A stretch of DNA of 64,000 bases from Muriiphilus sp048268845 (GCA_048268845.1 JBLWUQ010000012.1:25544-89543); one strand, 5' to 3'. Counted from the first letter of the stretch, positions 48,523 through 58,141 are shown. A program made the numbers and translations. Notes: generated by a model from the letters alone, not told the origin.

Positions 48523-49587
48523 TCACATGCGCTGGGTGAAGGTCGGCACCTTAACCGCCATCGCATAGTCACGCGCCAGCGCCAGATAGGCGTCATAGCT
48601 GTCCTTGACTGTGGCGAAGTCGGCGTTGGCGGCGGCGTTCTCGGCCAGCACTTCGGCAGAGGCGGTCTTCAGCGCCGCGACCACATCATCGGGGAAGGCG
48701 CGGAATTCGACGCCCTGGTCGATCAACTGCTGCATCGCCTGGGTGTTGAAATAGTCGAACTGCGCCAGCGATTCCGCGGCAGCCGCGTCGGCGGCGTTCT
48801 CGATGATCGCCTGCAGATGCGCAGGCAGGCTGTCCCAGGCGTCCTTGTTCACCACGATCTCAAGCCCCGCCGAGGGCTCATGGAACGCAGGCACATAGCA
48901 GTAATTGGCGACCTTCTGCAGCCCGAACGCCTGGTCGAGCATCGGTCCGACCCATTCGGCGGCGTCGATCGCGCCCGACTGGAACGACGGAAAGATCTCC
49001 TGCGCCGGGAGCAGCACCGCGTTGACGCCGAGCTTGCGCATGGCCTCGCCGCCAAGCCCGGCGATGCGCATGTTGAGACCCGAGAGGTCTTCGAGTTTCT
49101 CGATCGGCGACTTGAACCAGCCCGCCGCCTGCACGCCCGAGTTGCCCGAGTAGAACGGCACCAGATTACGCTGGGCATAGAGGTCGTTCCACAGCTCCTG
49201 CCCGCCGCCATAACGGACCCAGGCCGAGGTTTCGACCGCGGTCATGCCGAAGGGAACGGCCGAGAAATAGTGAACGGCCGTGTTCTTGGACGCGGCATAA
49301 TAGGGGGTCGAATGGCCGATCTCGGCGGTGCCCTGCTCGACCGCGTCCTCGACGCCGAAGGCGGGCACAAGCTCGCCGGCCGAAAACACCTTGAGCGTCA
49401 ACTGCCCATCCGACATCGCCGCCACGCGCGCGGCGAAGGTCGTGGCGTTGGTGCCCACGCCCGGTGCCTGCGCCGGGAACGAGGTTGGCAGCTTCCACTC
49501 GAACTTGCCCTGCGCGATGGCGGGGGCGGCCAGCGCGACCGCGGGGGCGGCAAAGGCTCCGGTTTTCAGAAATTGACGACGTTTCAT
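48523..49587 (-). CDS. TRAP transporter substrate-binding protein (DctP/TakP type)
   Basis: A 354-residue periplasmic binding protein. The leader MKRRQFLKTGAFAAPAVALAAPAIA has an RRQFLK twin-arginine-like motif and an AIA cleavage region. The mature part has FEWKLPTSFP, LTLKVFSAGELVP, GNSGVQAAGWF and the ligand-carboxylate-contact region LSGLNMRIAGLGGEAMRKLG (Arg). The overall pattern resembles the 2-oxoacid-binding TakP group. It is the last of three TRAP genes on this strand. Confidence 0.92.
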   Translation of the reverse strand: MKRRQFLKTGAFAAPAVALAAPAIAQGKFEWKLPTSFPAQAPGVGTNATTFAARVAAMSDGQLTLKVFSAGELVPAFGVEDAVEQGTAEIGHSTPYYAASKNTAVHYFSAVPFGMTAVETSAWVRYGGGQELWNDLYAQRNLVPFYSGNSGVQAAGWFKSPIEKLEDLSGLNMRIAGLGGEAMRKLGVNAVLLPAQEIFPSFQSGAIDAAEWVGPMLDQAFGLQKVANYCYVPAFHEPSAGLEIVVNKDAWDSLPAHLQAIIENAADAAAAESLAQFDYFNTQAMQQLIDQGVEFRAFPDDVVAALKTASAEVLAENAAANADFATVKDSYDAYLALARDYAMAVKVPTFTQRM

Positions 49588-49611
49588 ATGGTCCTCCGGT
49601 TGTAATCGTTC

Positions 49612-51171
49612 CTATCGGAAAAGAACGGTTGGCAGCCACGTCGCCAGTGCCGGAAACATGGCCAGAATTCCGATCGCCACGATCTGAATCGCGACGAACG
49701 GGATGATGGAGCGGTAGATCGTGCCTGTCGATAGGCCGGGTGGCGCGACCGAGCGAAAATAGAACAGGGCAAAGCCGAAGGGTGGCGTCAGGAACGAGGT
49801 CTGCAGGTTCATCGCGAACAGGATGGCAAACCAGACCGGGTTGATGTCGCCTTGCAGGATCACCGGCCCGACAATCGGGATGATGATGAAGATGATCTCG
49901 ACGAACTCGAGGATGAAACCCAGGAGGAACACGACCAGCATCGTCGCTGCCAGCATCCCGTAGGCTCCGCCCGGCACCGTGTGCATCAGGCCCGCGACCA
50001 TCTCGTCGCCGCCATAGCCGCGAAACACTAGCGACAGGATGCTTGCCGCAATGATGATGCCGAAGATCATGCCCGAGACATAGATCGTCTCGGCCACCGC
50101 CCCGATCAGCACGCCATTTCGCACCAGCGCAACGGCCGCTGTCAGAAGCCCCGCCCCGAGCAGCATCAGAAGCCCGGTGGTGATGAGCGTGCCGGGCGAA
50201 AGGTCGAGACTGCCGGAGCTGAAGTTGACCCGGAGCAGCCCGGCGTTCGATGCCCAGAGCAGCGCCAGCGCGAAGGCCGCCGTCGCCAGTGCGATGTGTT
50301 TCTGACGCCGCGAAACCTGTGCCGAAGCCACCAGCATCGCGCCCGCCACACCGACGCCCGCCGCCTCGGTCGGGGTGGCAAAGCCCATCAGGATCGAGCC
50401 CAGCACCGCCACGATCAGCGCGAAGGTGGGCAGGATGCCGGTCACGGCCTCGCCGAACCGGATCGGTTCGGAGGCGGGCATCGGCACCGCCTCGCCCGCG
50501 CCCCGGCGCAGCTTGACCAGCACGAACAGCGCGTAAAGCCCGACCAGCATCAGGCCGGGCAACATCGCACCGGCAAAGAGGTCGCCCACCGTCACCGGGT
50601 TGGGGGCGAAATTGCCGGCGCTCTGTTGCGCCTGGATATAGGCGTTCGAGACCTGATCGCCGAGCAGGATCAGGATGATCGACGGCGGGATGATCTGGCC
50701 CAGCGTGCCGCAGGCGCAGATCAGCCCGGACGAGGTTTTCTGGTCGATCCCGGCGCGCAGCAGCGTCGGCAGGCTGATGGTGCCCAGCATCACGATGGTC
50801 GCGCCGATAATGCCGGTCGAGGCCGCGATCAGCGTCGACACCACGATCACCGACAGCGCCAGCCCGCTTCGGGTGCCGCCGAACAGCCGGTTGATGCTGC
50901 TCAGCATCCGCTCGGCCTGTTTGGAGCGGTCGAGCAACACGCCGACCAGCACGAACAGCGGCACGGCGATCAACAGCCGGTTCTCCATCACCCCGAACAC
51001 GCGCTGCGGCACGGCCTGAAAATACACGAGGTCGAAATGGCCAAACAGGCTTGCGATCACCGCGATCAGCGTCGGCACCCCGGCAATCACCAGCATTACC
51101 GGCAGGCCCGACAGGATGCCCGCCAGCAGGCTGACGCCAAGAACGGCGATCCACATGACCTCAACGCTCAT
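49612..51171 (-). CDS. TRAP transporter large permease (DctM type)
   Basis: A 519-residue membrane protein with at least twelve hydrophobic helices and family motifs (SVIVVSTLIAASTGIIGATIVMLGTISLPTLL; LLGFILEFVEIIFIIIPIVGP, read in parts). It is longer than the usual ~430 residues because of extra central helices, as in the fused or large DctM group. ATG 51171 has GAAGGG upstream and overlaps the small permease gene by 11 bp. Confidence 0.92.
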   Translation of the reverse strand: MSVEVMWIAVLGVSLLAGILSGLPVMLVIAGVPTLIAVIASLFGHFDLVYFQAVPQRVFGVMENRLLIAVPLFVLVGVLLDRSKQAERMLSSINRLFGGTRSGLALSVIVVSTLIAASTGIIGATIVMLGTISLPTLLRAGIDQKTSSGLICACGTLGQIIPPSIILILLGDQVSNAYIQAQQSAGNFAPNPVTVGDLFAGAMLPGLMLVGLYALFVLVKLRRGAGEAVPMPASEPIRFGEAVTGILPTFALIVAVLGSILMGFATPTEAAGVGVAGAMLVASAQVSRRQKHIALATAAFALALLWASNAGLLRVNFSSGSLDLSPGTLITTGLLMLLGAGLLTAAVALVRNGVLIGAVAETIYVSGMIFGIIIAASILSLVFRGYGGDEMVAGLMHTVPGGAYGMLAATMLVVFLLGFILEFVEIIFIIIPIVGPVILQGDINPVWFAILFAMNLQTSFLTPPFGFALFYFRSVAPPGLSTGTIYRSIIPFVAIQIVAIGILAMFPALATWLPTVLFR

Positions 51172-51679
51172 CGCGCGGCCCTTCACGGTCGGCAAGATCG
51201 GTCAGCGCCAGGATCAGCACCAGAACACACATCACGATGACGGTCGATTTCACCAGGAACAGCCCGGCCAGCCCGCCGGTCTCCATCGAGCCTTCGCGGA
51301 TCTTCCATGACGCCGACACCAGCGGCACCGCGTTCCACAGCATCAGCCCGAACACCGGCAGGGTGAAGATGACATGCCCGATACGGTCGATCCGCCGGTT
51401 CCGCTTGGCGGTGAATTTCGCCCGCAACACGTCGACGCGCACATGCCGGTCAAGCCGCATGGCCAGCGGGATCGACAAGACGACAAGGGCCGAGAACGAA
51501 TAGGTCACCACGTCCTGCAACTCGACAAAGCCGACGCCCATGACATAGCGCATCAGGACCATGGCGACCTGAACCGCGAACATTGCCCCGAACAGCACGA
51601 GCGCAACGCCCAGCGTGACCCGGTGGAGCCGGTCGACGATGCGTTTCACCTCTCGCGCCCCTCCGCGTTCATCGTGCAA
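51161..51679 (-). CDS. TRAP transporter small permease (DctQ type)
   Basis: A 172-residue protein with four hydrophobic helices and the DctQ motif VTYSFSALVVLSIPLAMRLDRHVRVDVL. It starts the TRAP operon; the start could also be a few residues downstream of ATG 51679. The order small-large-binding protein is a normal TRAP arrangement. Confidence 0.88.
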   Translation of the reverse strand: MHDERGGAREVKRIVDRLHRVTLGVALVLFGAMFAVQVAMVLMRYVMGVGFVELQDVVTYSFSALVVLSIPLAMRLDRHVRVDVLRAKFTAKRNRRIDRIGHVIFTLPVFGLMLWNAVPLVSASWKIREGSMETGGLAGLFLVKSTVIVMCVLVLILALTDLADREGPRDER

Positions 51680-51790
51680 CCCGACCGTGGTGGGACTGCG
51701 CTGGTCTCGTGCCGCCGCCGCGTCGGGCGCGGTTTCATATGCCGCGACAAGTGCCCCTGACGCAAGCGATCCGTGGCGGTTTTGCCGCGT

Positions 51791-52399
51791 TCAGGTCAGT
51801 TTGTCGCCGCTGCCCGCGCGCGCGTCGCGCGTCGCCTCGCGCCAGTGCCGGCGGCACACCGGGACATAGCGTTCGTTGCCGCCGATCTCGACCTGATCGC
51901 CGTCGAACACCGCCATTCCGTCGGCCCCGGTGCGATAGACCATCGTCGCCTTTCGCCCGCATTTGCAGATCGTGCGCGCCTCGCGGAACTCGTCGGCCAG
52001 CGCCAGCAGTGCCGCCGAGCCTTCGAACAACTGGCCGCGAAAATCGGTCCGAAGACCATAGCACATCACCGGCAGGTTGAAGTCGTCGACGGCCACCGCA
52101 AGCTCCTCGACCTGCGGGCGGGTGAGGAACTGCGCCTCGTCGACCAGCACGCAATTGATGCCGTCCGCCGCCGCCTTGCGCAGGTGGGTGTCCATCAGGC
52201 TCTGGCCGGGCTCGAAGGTGTCGGCCTCGACGCTCAGCCCGATCCGCGAGGTGATCCGCCGATGGCCGTCGCGATGATCGAAGGCCGCCGTCAGCAGCAG
52301 GCAGCGCATGTCGCGCTCGCGGTAGTTCCATTCGGTCTGGATGAGCAGGCTGCTCTTGCCCGCGCCCATCGTCGCATAGATGAAGTGTAGTTTCGCCAT
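51791..52399 (-). CDS. tdk: Thymidine kinase
   Basis: A 202-residue type II thymidine kinase: MGAGKSSLLIQ P-loop, LVDEAQFL (catalytic Glu), and a zinc site from the CKCGRKAT and CRRHW segments. It phosphorylates thymidine for salvage. I chose ATG 52399 (MAKLHFIYATMGAGKS) over 52420, since the family begins just before the P-loop. Confidence 0.96.
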   Translation of the reverse strand: MAKLHFIYATMGAGKSSLLIQTEWNYRERDMRCLLLTAAFDHRDGHRRITSRIGLSVEADTFEPGQSLMDTHLRKAAADGINCVLVDEAQFLTRPQVEELAVAVDDFNLPVMCYGLRTDFRGQLFEGSAALLALADEFREARTICKCGRKATMVYRTGADGMAVFDGDQVEIGGNERYVPVCRRHWREATRDARAGSGDKLT

Positions 52400-52489
52400 T
52401 GCCCGTCTCTTGCCCGTCAACCCGTCCCCGGCTGCGATGAACCCTGTCCGCCGCCGCGCGTCAACCGGGTTTGGCGCGCGAAAGCCGCC

Positions 52490-53443
52490 TCAGACCGGGC
52501 TGACCAGCGGTTTGCCTGCAAAAAACGCGTCGATATTCTCGACCGCCTTCAGCCCCATCGCAACGCGGGTTTCCAGCGTGGCCGAGCCGAGATGCGGCAG
52601 CAGCGTGACGTTTTCCATGCCAAGCAGTGCGTCGGGCACCACGGGTTCATGCTCATAGACATCCAGCCCGGCCCCGGCGATCTTCCCCGCCTCAAGCGCC
52701 GCAATCAGCGCCGCCTCGTCCACCACGTCGCCGCGCGCGATGTTGACGAGGATGGCGTGTGGCTGCATCGCCGCGAAGGTCGCGGGGCCGATCAGGTGGT
52801 GCGTCTCGGCCCCGCCCGGCACCGCGACAACGACGATGTCGGCGGCGCGCGCGACGTCCGCGATGGTGTCAAGCTGGCGGGCGGGAACCTCGGGCGACTT
52901 GGGTGAGCGGTTGAAGAACACCACCTCCATGCCAAAGCCGAAATGACAGCGCCGCGCAATCGCCTCACCGATCCGGCCCATGCCGATGATGCCGACTTTC
53001 CTGCCGCTGACTTGCAGGCCCAGCAATTGGGTCGGGTGCCAGCCATGCCAGTTCCCGGCGCGCACCAACCGCTCGCCCTCGCCCGCACGGCGCGCGGTGG
53101 CAAGGATCAGGGTCAGCGCCAGATCGGCGGTGGCATCGGTCAAGACGCCGGGCGTGTTGGTGACGGCAAGCCCATGCGCCTTGGCGGCAGCCGCGTCGAT
53201 GTGGTTATAGCCGGCCCCGAAATTCGCCAGCAGCCGCGCGCGGATCGGCCGGGCGGCATCGAACACCTCGGCGCTGAAGGCATCGCCCAGCGTCGGCAGC
53301 ACAGCGTCGTAGTCGCGCAGCGCCGCGATCAGCGTGTCGCGCGAGGCGGGCGTGGTCTTGTCGCGGACCACCACCTCATGCGACCGGGCCAGCCTGTCGA
53401 TCACTTCGGCGGGGTAGGTGCGGGTAACGAAAACGCGCGCCAT
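52490..53443 (-). CDS. D-isomer 2-hydroxyacid dehydrogenase (glyoxylate/hydroxypyruvate reductase type)
   Basis: A 317-residue NAD(P)-dependent enzyme. GMGRIG is the Rossmann glycine motif, and the catalytic Arg, Glu and His are in NIARGDVVDE, VYEHEP and LLPHLGSAT. The LANFGAGYNHID segment is typical of the glyoxylate/hydroxypyruvate reductase branch. In an organism with RuBisCO this could serve in photorespiratory glycolate salvage (inference). ATG 53443 shares a base with the preceding stop (TGATG); the TTG just before is not needed. Confidence 0.9.
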   Translation of the reverse strand: MARVFVTRTYPAEVIDRLARSHEVVVRDKTTPASRDTLIAALRDYDAVLPTLGDAFSAEVFDAARPIRARLLANFGAGYNHIDAAAAKAHGLAVTNTPGVLTDATADLALTLILATARRAGEGERLVRAGNWHGWHPTQLLGLQVSGRKVGIIGMGRIGEAIARRCHFGFGMEVVFFNRSPKSPEVPARQLDTIADVARAADIVVVAVPGGAETHHLIGPATFAAMQPHAILVNIARGDVVDEAALIAALEAGKIAGAGLDVYEHEPVVPDALLGMENVTLLPHLGSATLETRVAMGLKAVENIDAFFAGKPLVSPV

Positions 53444-53781
53444 CAATACATCCTTGCGCCGTTCGGCACCGATTTGTCGGGCGTGATCAACACCACCTCG
53501 CCATCCGCATCCGGCAGGCCGAGCACCAGAGCCTCGGACATGAACTTGCCGATCTGGCGCGGCGGGAAGTTGACGACCGCCAGCACCTCCTTGCCGATCA
53601 GCGCCTCGGGCGAATAATGCACGGTGATCTGCGCCGAGCTTTTGCGCACGCCGATCTCGTCGCCGTAATCCACCCAGAGCTTGAGCGCCGGTTTGCGCGC
53701 CTCGGGAAACGGCTGCGCGTCGATCACGGTGCCCTTGCGGATATCGACCTTGAGGAAGTCGTCAAAGGAAATCTCGCTCAT
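53443..53781 (-). CDS. CsaA-type tRNA-binding protein
   Basis: A 112-residue OB-fold tRNA-binding protein: FDDFLKVDIRKGTVIDAQPFPEARKPALKLWVDYG and VVNFPPRQIGKFMSEALVLG match CsaA, a small chaperone-like tRNA-binding protein. Its start overlaps the proC stop by 4 bp. Confidence 0.92.
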   Translation of the reverse strand: MSEISFDDFLKVDIRKGTVIDAQPFPEARKPALKLWVDYGDEIGVRKSSAQITVHYSPEALIGKEVLAVVNFPPRQIGKFMSEALVLGLPDADGEVVLITPDKSVPNGARMY

Positions 53782-54596
53782 TTGCCAAGCTCCCGCGATC
53801 TGTCGGCGGCGGCGGTGACGGCGCGGGTCAGGAGCGCCCGGAAACCGCGCTTCTCGTCCATCAGAACCTCCAGCGCTGCCTGCGTGGTGCCGCCGGGGCT
53901 GGTCACGTTCCTGCGCAACTGCGCCGGATCTTCATCCACCGCCTCGGCCAGCGCCCCGGCCCCGGCGACGGTGGCCTTGGCCAGTTGCATCGCCATGTCG
54001 GGTGCAAGCCCCTGTGCGGCCCCGGCGGCAGCCAGCGTCTCGATCAGGTGGAACACATAGGCCGGGCCGGAACCCGACACCGCGGTGACCGCATCCATCT
54101 GCACTTCGCTTTCAAGCCGCACCACCTGCCCGACCGCCCGCAGCAGGCGTTCGGCAAGGTCGAGGTCGGCGGGCGTCGCCTGAGCATTGCCGACAATCGC
54201 GCTGATCCCGCGGCCGATCGCGGCAGGGGTATTCGGCATCGCCCGCACGATCGGCGTGGCCGCGCCCAGCGCATCCTCATAGGCGCGGATCGGGGTGCCG
54301 GCGGCGACGGACACGAACAGCGTCTTGCCACCACCCAGCGCGGCAAGCGATGGCAGCGCCTCGCCCATCATCTGCGGCTTGACGGCGATCAGCACGATGG
54401 CCGGATCGGGTGGCAGGGCGGCGTTCAGGTTGAGGCCATCAAGACCCATCAGCCAGTCGGACGGGTGCGGGTCCATCACCCAGACCGACCCCGCCGACAG
54501 CCCGCGCCCGAGCCAGCCCGCAAGCATCGCCGAGCCCATCTTGCCGCAACCCAGCAGCACCAGCCCGCGTGCGTTCAGATCATCCATCTCCATCAC
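53778..54596 (-). CDS. proC: Pyrroline-5-carboxylate reductase
   Basis: A 272-residue NADPH-dependent enzyme for the last step of proline synthesis. Rossmann motif LLGCGKMGSAMLAGW, then RAMPNTPAAIGRGISAI and the C-terminal dimer domain with VSGSGPAYVFHLIETLAAAG and VTSPGGTTQAALEVL, the ProC signature. Start at ATG 54596; ATG 54593 or 54587 is also possible. Confidence 0.95.
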   Translation of the reverse strand: MMEMDDLNARGLVLLGCGKMGSAMLAGWLGRGLSAGSVWVMDPHPSDWLMGLDGLNLNAALPPDPAIVLIAVKPQMMGEALPSLAALGGGKTLFVSVAAGTPIRAYEDALGAATPIVRAMPNTPAAIGRGISAIVGNAQATPADLDLAERLLRAVGQVVRLESEVQMDAVTAVSGSGPAYVFHLIETLAAAGAAQGLAPDMAMQLAKATVAGAGALAEAVDEDPAQLRRNVTSPGGTTQAALEVLMDEKRGFRALLTRAVTAAADRSRELGK

Positions 54597-54675
54597 CCTT
54601 GCCCCGCTTCAACCAGCTTGCGCGGCAAGGTAGAGTCCATTTTCCAGATGTAAACCCGGTGCCCTGAAAACCGTT

Positions 54676-54697
54676 GCGCCCTCCCGAGGGAGGGCGC
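54676..54697 (-). terminator. Terminator between the YbjN-type gene and proC
   Basis: A 10-bp perfect stem (54676-54685 with 54688-54697, GCGCCCTCCC / GGGAGGGCGC) around GA lies 56 bp after the stop of the upstream minus-strand gene. Confidence 0.7.
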
Positions 54698-54752
54698 GAG
54701 GCCAGGGAAGGGCACGGTCCTGCGCGCACCCCTCACCGAGGTATGCTATGGC

Positions 54753-55256
54753 CTAGGCGCGGCCGTAGGCTTCGGCGATGGCGACCTGCATCGCGTTCTC
54801 GACGCTGCGGTCGCCCCATGTGACCAGCTGGAACGCCGGATAGAACCGTTCCGCGTTCGTCACTGCCGAGGAAATCAGCCGGTTGATCTGCGCCTGCCCG
54901 GCGATCTGGCCGCCTGCCAGCACCAGTCCGTAGCGATAGACCATCAGGCGCTGATCGTGCCAATAGGTGAACGCCCCGGTCCAGCACATGTCGTTGGTGT
55001 AGTTGAGCGCCTCGTAGAGCGCCGGCAACTTGTCCTCCGGCGGCTCCATCTCAAAGGTGCAGATCAGCCGCAGGGTCTCGTCCACCGCCGACCAGGCGAG
55101 CGTGATCGAATAGGTGCGCCACTGACCCTCGACCGCCATGGCGATCTGGTCGTCCGCGACGCGGTCAAAGTCCCATTCGTGGTGCTCGGCGAGGTGCTCG
55201 ACGATATCAATCGGATGAATCTCTTCGGAGTCGAGATAGTACTCGGTCGCCGTCAT
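54753..55256 (-). CDS. YbjN domain-containing protein
   Basis: A 167-residue protein of the YbjN family, whose fold resembles type III secretion chaperones: PIDIVEHLAEHHEWDFDRVADDQIAMAVEGQW, LRLICTFEMEPPEDKLPALYEALNYTND and FTYWHDQRLMVYRYGLVL. Function in alphaproteobacteria is unknown. ATG 55256 with AGAAGGGGAC upstream is preferred to 55304. Confidence 0.88.
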   Translation of the reverse strand: MTATEYYLDSEEIHPIDIVEHLAEHHEWDFDRVADDQIAMAVEGQWRTYSITLAWSAVDETLRLICTFEMEPPEDKLPALYEALNYTNDMCWTGAFTYWHDQRLMVYRYGLVLAGGQIAGQAQINRLISSAVTNAERFYPAFQLVTWGDRSVENAMQVAIAEAYGRA

Positions 55257-55493
55257 GGCTGTCCCCTTCTGCTCGCATAAGACCTCGTGGATGCAGTTAC
55301 ACAAGGGCTTGGTGCCTCTACAGGGTCTGGCGTCTCCTGCGCCTGGTCCCTACGAGATATGGTGGGATATTCATTGACTCCTGTAAAGGAGAAATCAGAG
55401 AATTCACGATTTCCAAACGAATCGAGTCGGTTGCCGACTCGCGGCTTGCAGTTTTCCTGCATTTTCTGGCTGGATGAGGCGGTCGCGGCCCTG

Positions 55494-57011
55494 TCAGTCG
55501 AGGCGTCGATCCGGCTCGAACCTGACCCGGCGCAGGCCGAGCGCGGCGAACAGCGAGGCGAAGGACAGCCCGGCGGCGGTCAGGAACATCGGCTTGAGCG
55601 CGGATGTGAAGGCAGCCTCGACCGCCATGCGCACCGCCGGATCGAGGTCGGGAAAGGCAAGCGGTGACAGCCCGCCGATCGCCTCGACCCCCGGAACGGA
55701 GACTGACGCAAGACCTGACGCGACGATGGCACTGTAGACCGACATCGCCAGCGATGCGCCACCGATCCGGGCCAGCGTGATCGCCCCGGTCGCGGCCCCG
55801 ACATGGCCGCGTTCGACCTCGTATTGCGCGCCGATGATCGGCGCCTGTTGCGACAGCCCGGCGGCGAGCCCGTGAAGCAGAAGAAGCCCGCCGATCACCC
55901 AGGCCGACACGCCTGCCGGAACCATCGCGAAGCCGGTCAACGCAATCCCCGCCACCAGCGCGCCGACGACCAGCAGGGGCTTGTAAAGCCCGGTCGCGGA
56001 AATCAGCCGCCCGGCCCCCAGGGCCCCGACCGCCAGCCCGCCGGTGAGGACGATGAAGAACAGCCCGGCTATCGTCGGCGCATACCCGATCGCCATCTGG
56101 AGATAGAGCGCGAAGAAGTTCAGAAGCCCGATCGTCCCCGCCCCGCTGATGGCTGCGACGATCAGCAATAACGAAAAGTTGCGGCTGCGAAACAGCTCGA
56201 GCGGGATCACCGGCTCGCTCACCCGCCGCTCGATCCTGACCCAGGCGACAAGCGCCGCGGCGATCAGGGCGAACAGCCCGATACTCTGCCAGGACGCGAA
56301 GGACCCGAAGATCTGGTGGCTGTCGGCGACCAGCACCAGCCCGATGATCGCCACGGCCAGCGTCAGCGCCCCGCCATAGTCGATCCTGACCGTGCGTCCC
56401 GAGCGGATCGCGGGCAGCAACAGCATGACCCCGACCAGCGCGACCAGCCCCAGCGGCAGCGTCACCAAAAAGATCGACCGCCAGCCCAGGGTCGCACTCA
56501 GCACGCCGCCCGCCGTCGGCCCGATCGAGGCCGAGGCGACCAGCAGCAGGCTGTTGTAGCTCTGATACCGGGCGCGTTCGCGCGGCTGGAAGATGTCCGC
56601 GGTGACGCCGAAGGCGCTGACGATGATGCCGCCGCCGCCAAGCCCCTGCAACGCCCGCGCCGCGATCAGGCTTTCCATCGACCAGGCCAGCGCACAACTG
56701 GCGGACCCGAGCAGGAACATCGCCAGCGCAAAGACCAGCACCGCCCGGCGTCCGACAAGGTCGCCCATCTTGCCATAGATCGGCATCACCGTGGCCTGCG
56801 CCAGCAGATAGGCCGAGCCGACCCAGCCGAACCGCTCCATCCCGTCGAAGGTCGAAACGATGCTGGGCAGGGCGGTGGCGACGATCTGGTTGGACAGCAT
56901 CGCGGTGAAGATGCACAGCATCACGATGCCCAACACCATCATCCGCTGCCGATGCGGCAACGGCAGCGCAACGGGGCTTTCGCCCGGATCGGCCGTGGGA
57001 GTGAAGGTCAT
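55494..57011 (-). CDS. MFS multidrug exporter, DHA2 (14-helix) family
   Basis: A 505-residue proton-driven exporter. Family motifs: IVATALPSIVSTFDG (motif D1), YGKMGDLVGRRAVLVFALAMFLLGS (motif A), ALQGLGGGGIIVSAFGVTADIFQPRERARYQS (motif B-like with Arg) and GPTAGGVLSATLGWRSIFLVTLPLGL (motif C). About 14 hydrophobic segments fit DHA2. ATG 57011 has AGGA 7 nt upstream; the frame to 57080 is not needed. Confidence 0.93.
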   Translation of the reverse strand: MTFTPTADPGESPVALPLPHRQRMMVLGIVMLCIFTAMLSNQIVATALPSIVSTFDGMERFGWVGSAYLLAQATVMPIYGKMGDLVGRRAVLVFALAMFLLGSASCALAWSMESLIAARALQGLGGGGIIVSAFGVTADIFQPRERARYQSYNSLLLVASASIGPTAGGVLSATLGWRSIFLVTLPLGLVALVGVMLLLPAIRSGRTVRIDYGGALTLAVAIIGLVLVADSHQIFGSFASWQSIGLFALIAAALVAWVRIERRVSEPVIPLELFRSRNFSLLLIVAAISGAGTIGLLNFFALYLQMAIGYAPTIAGLFFIVLTGGLAVGALGAGRLISATGLYKPLLVVGALVAGIALTGFAMVPAGVSAWVIGGLLLLHGLAAGLSQQAPIIGAQYEVERGHVGAATGAITLARIGGASLAMSVYSAIVASGLASVSVPGVEAIGGLSPLAFPDLDPAVRMAVEAAFTSALKPMFLTAAGLSFASLFAALGLRRVRFEPDRRLD

Positions 57012-57286
57012 TCCATTCCTGCCCGTATGGTTTCGCACGGTGTCTCGCTCGTGCTTAGCGCAGACCGACGCGGAATGCACGTCGGCTTGGCGCCGGGCCG
57101 GTGGCGAAACAACTCTTTCGATTCAATAGCTTCCGTGCAGCCTTGCCGCGCCATGCAGCCCGGTCCCGGCTGCTATGTGTCGGGTGCATGGATCGCGCCC
57201 AGTCCATCCTTGATCGGCTGCGCCGGATCGCCTAGAGCGGGATTGAAGGAACAGTGATTCGTATGGCCCGGACACAGGAGGCTGCC

Positions 57287-57409
57287 ATGCTGACACGCGA
57301 TACACTCATTCGCGAATACCGGGCGCGCGGCGCGACCCTGCCCGGTCTGCTGATCCTTTACGCCATGCTCATCGGCACGATGGCCCTGACCGCCATGGCG
57401 ATCCTCTGA
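57287..57409 (+). CDS. Possible 40-residue single-helix membrane microprotein
   Basis: An ORF of 40 residues: MLTRDTLIREYRARGATLPG followed by a hydrophobic C-terminal helix (LLILYAMLIGTMALTAMAIL). A strong AGGAGG (57276-57281) lies 5 nt before the ATG, much better than chance. The Arg-rich N-terminal part and one helix suggest a small inner-membrane protein. No family recognised. Confidence 0.5.
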   Translation: MLTRDTLIREYRARGATLPGLLILYAMLIGTMALTAMAIL

Positions 57410-57427
57410 CGCCACGCGACCCGCGGA

Positions 57428-57850
57428 TCAGCGCAGCACCCCGCTCCTGAGCATCGCGCGGGCATAGAGCCAGAGCGCCAGCGCGACGATTATGATCGCC
57501 GCCGAGAACGCCATCGCCGGCGTCCCCATCATCTCGATCACCGCGCTGCCGCCCGCGACCGTGTAGGATATGTTGACGATGATCCCGATCAGCGAAATCG
57601 AGAAAGACAGCGCCGCCAGCCGTGACCGCATAAGCAGCAGGATCGACCCGAGGATCGCGCCCCAGACGCCGAGCGCCCAGAACAGGTTCAGCCAGACCGG
57701 CAGGGCATCGAACCACGCGATCTGTTCCGGCGACATCGTCACGCGGTAGCTCTCGACGTTCATCTGCATCATCAGGTAGTCGTAAACGCCAACCGCGTTC
57801 CAGACCAGCGACGCCGTCCCGATCACCCACAGGTGCCACGGTGTCTTCAT
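57428..57850 (-). CDS. Hypothetical four-helix membrane protein
   Basis: A 140-residue protein with four hydrophobic helices (HLWVIGTASLVWNAVGVYDYL, LPVWLNLFWALGVWGAILGSILLL, ALSFSISLIGIIVNISYTV, AFSAAIIIVALALWLYARAML, partial quotes). It resembles small uncharacterised membrane proteins with a WxxxNAxGxxDY first helix. Its start overlaps the YdeI-type gene stop by 4 bp. Confidence 0.78.
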   Translation of the reverse strand: MKTPWHLWVIGTASLVWNAVGVYDYLMMQMNVESYRVTMSPEQIAWFDALPVWLNLFWALGVWGAILGSILLLMRSRLAALSFSISLIGIIVNISYTVAGGSAVIEMMGTPAMAFSAAIIIVALALWLYARAMLRSGVLR

Positions 57851-58089
57851 CGGTCTTCCCCTCCCTGTCCGCGCCAGATCATCTTCATGTAGAGCCGCCC
57901 GCCAGCGAGTTCGTCCAGCATCTGACGGATACGCGCCTCGCGCGTCGCGGGGCGCTTCGCCCGCGCGATCCAGCCGAGATAATCGTTTCGCTGATAGGGC
58001 GGGCGGGCCTCGTAGGCCGCGCGCAGACCTTCGGCCTCAAGCCGGGCGGCAATGTCATCGGGCATCGGGTTCTGGTCGCGCGTCAGCAT
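57847..58089 (-). CDS. YdeI/OmdA-type small protein
   Basis: An 80-residue protein with RPPYQRNDYLGWIARAKRPATREARIRQMLDEL and MKMIWRG, matching the C-terminal helical module of YdeI / OmpD-associated proteins. ATG 58089 (MLTRDQNP) is preferred; a longer frame to 58281 would overlap the divergent sirtuin gene. Function unknown. Confidence 0.78.
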   Translation of the reverse strand: MLTRDQNPMPDDIAARLEAEGLRAAYEARPPYQRNDYLGWIARAKRPATREARIRQMLDELAGGRLYMKMIWRGQGGEDR

Positions 58090-58141
58090 GGCGCAAGCGT
58101 GGCGGCTTGCGGCGATCCGGTCAAGCGGGCAAGGTCCGCTC

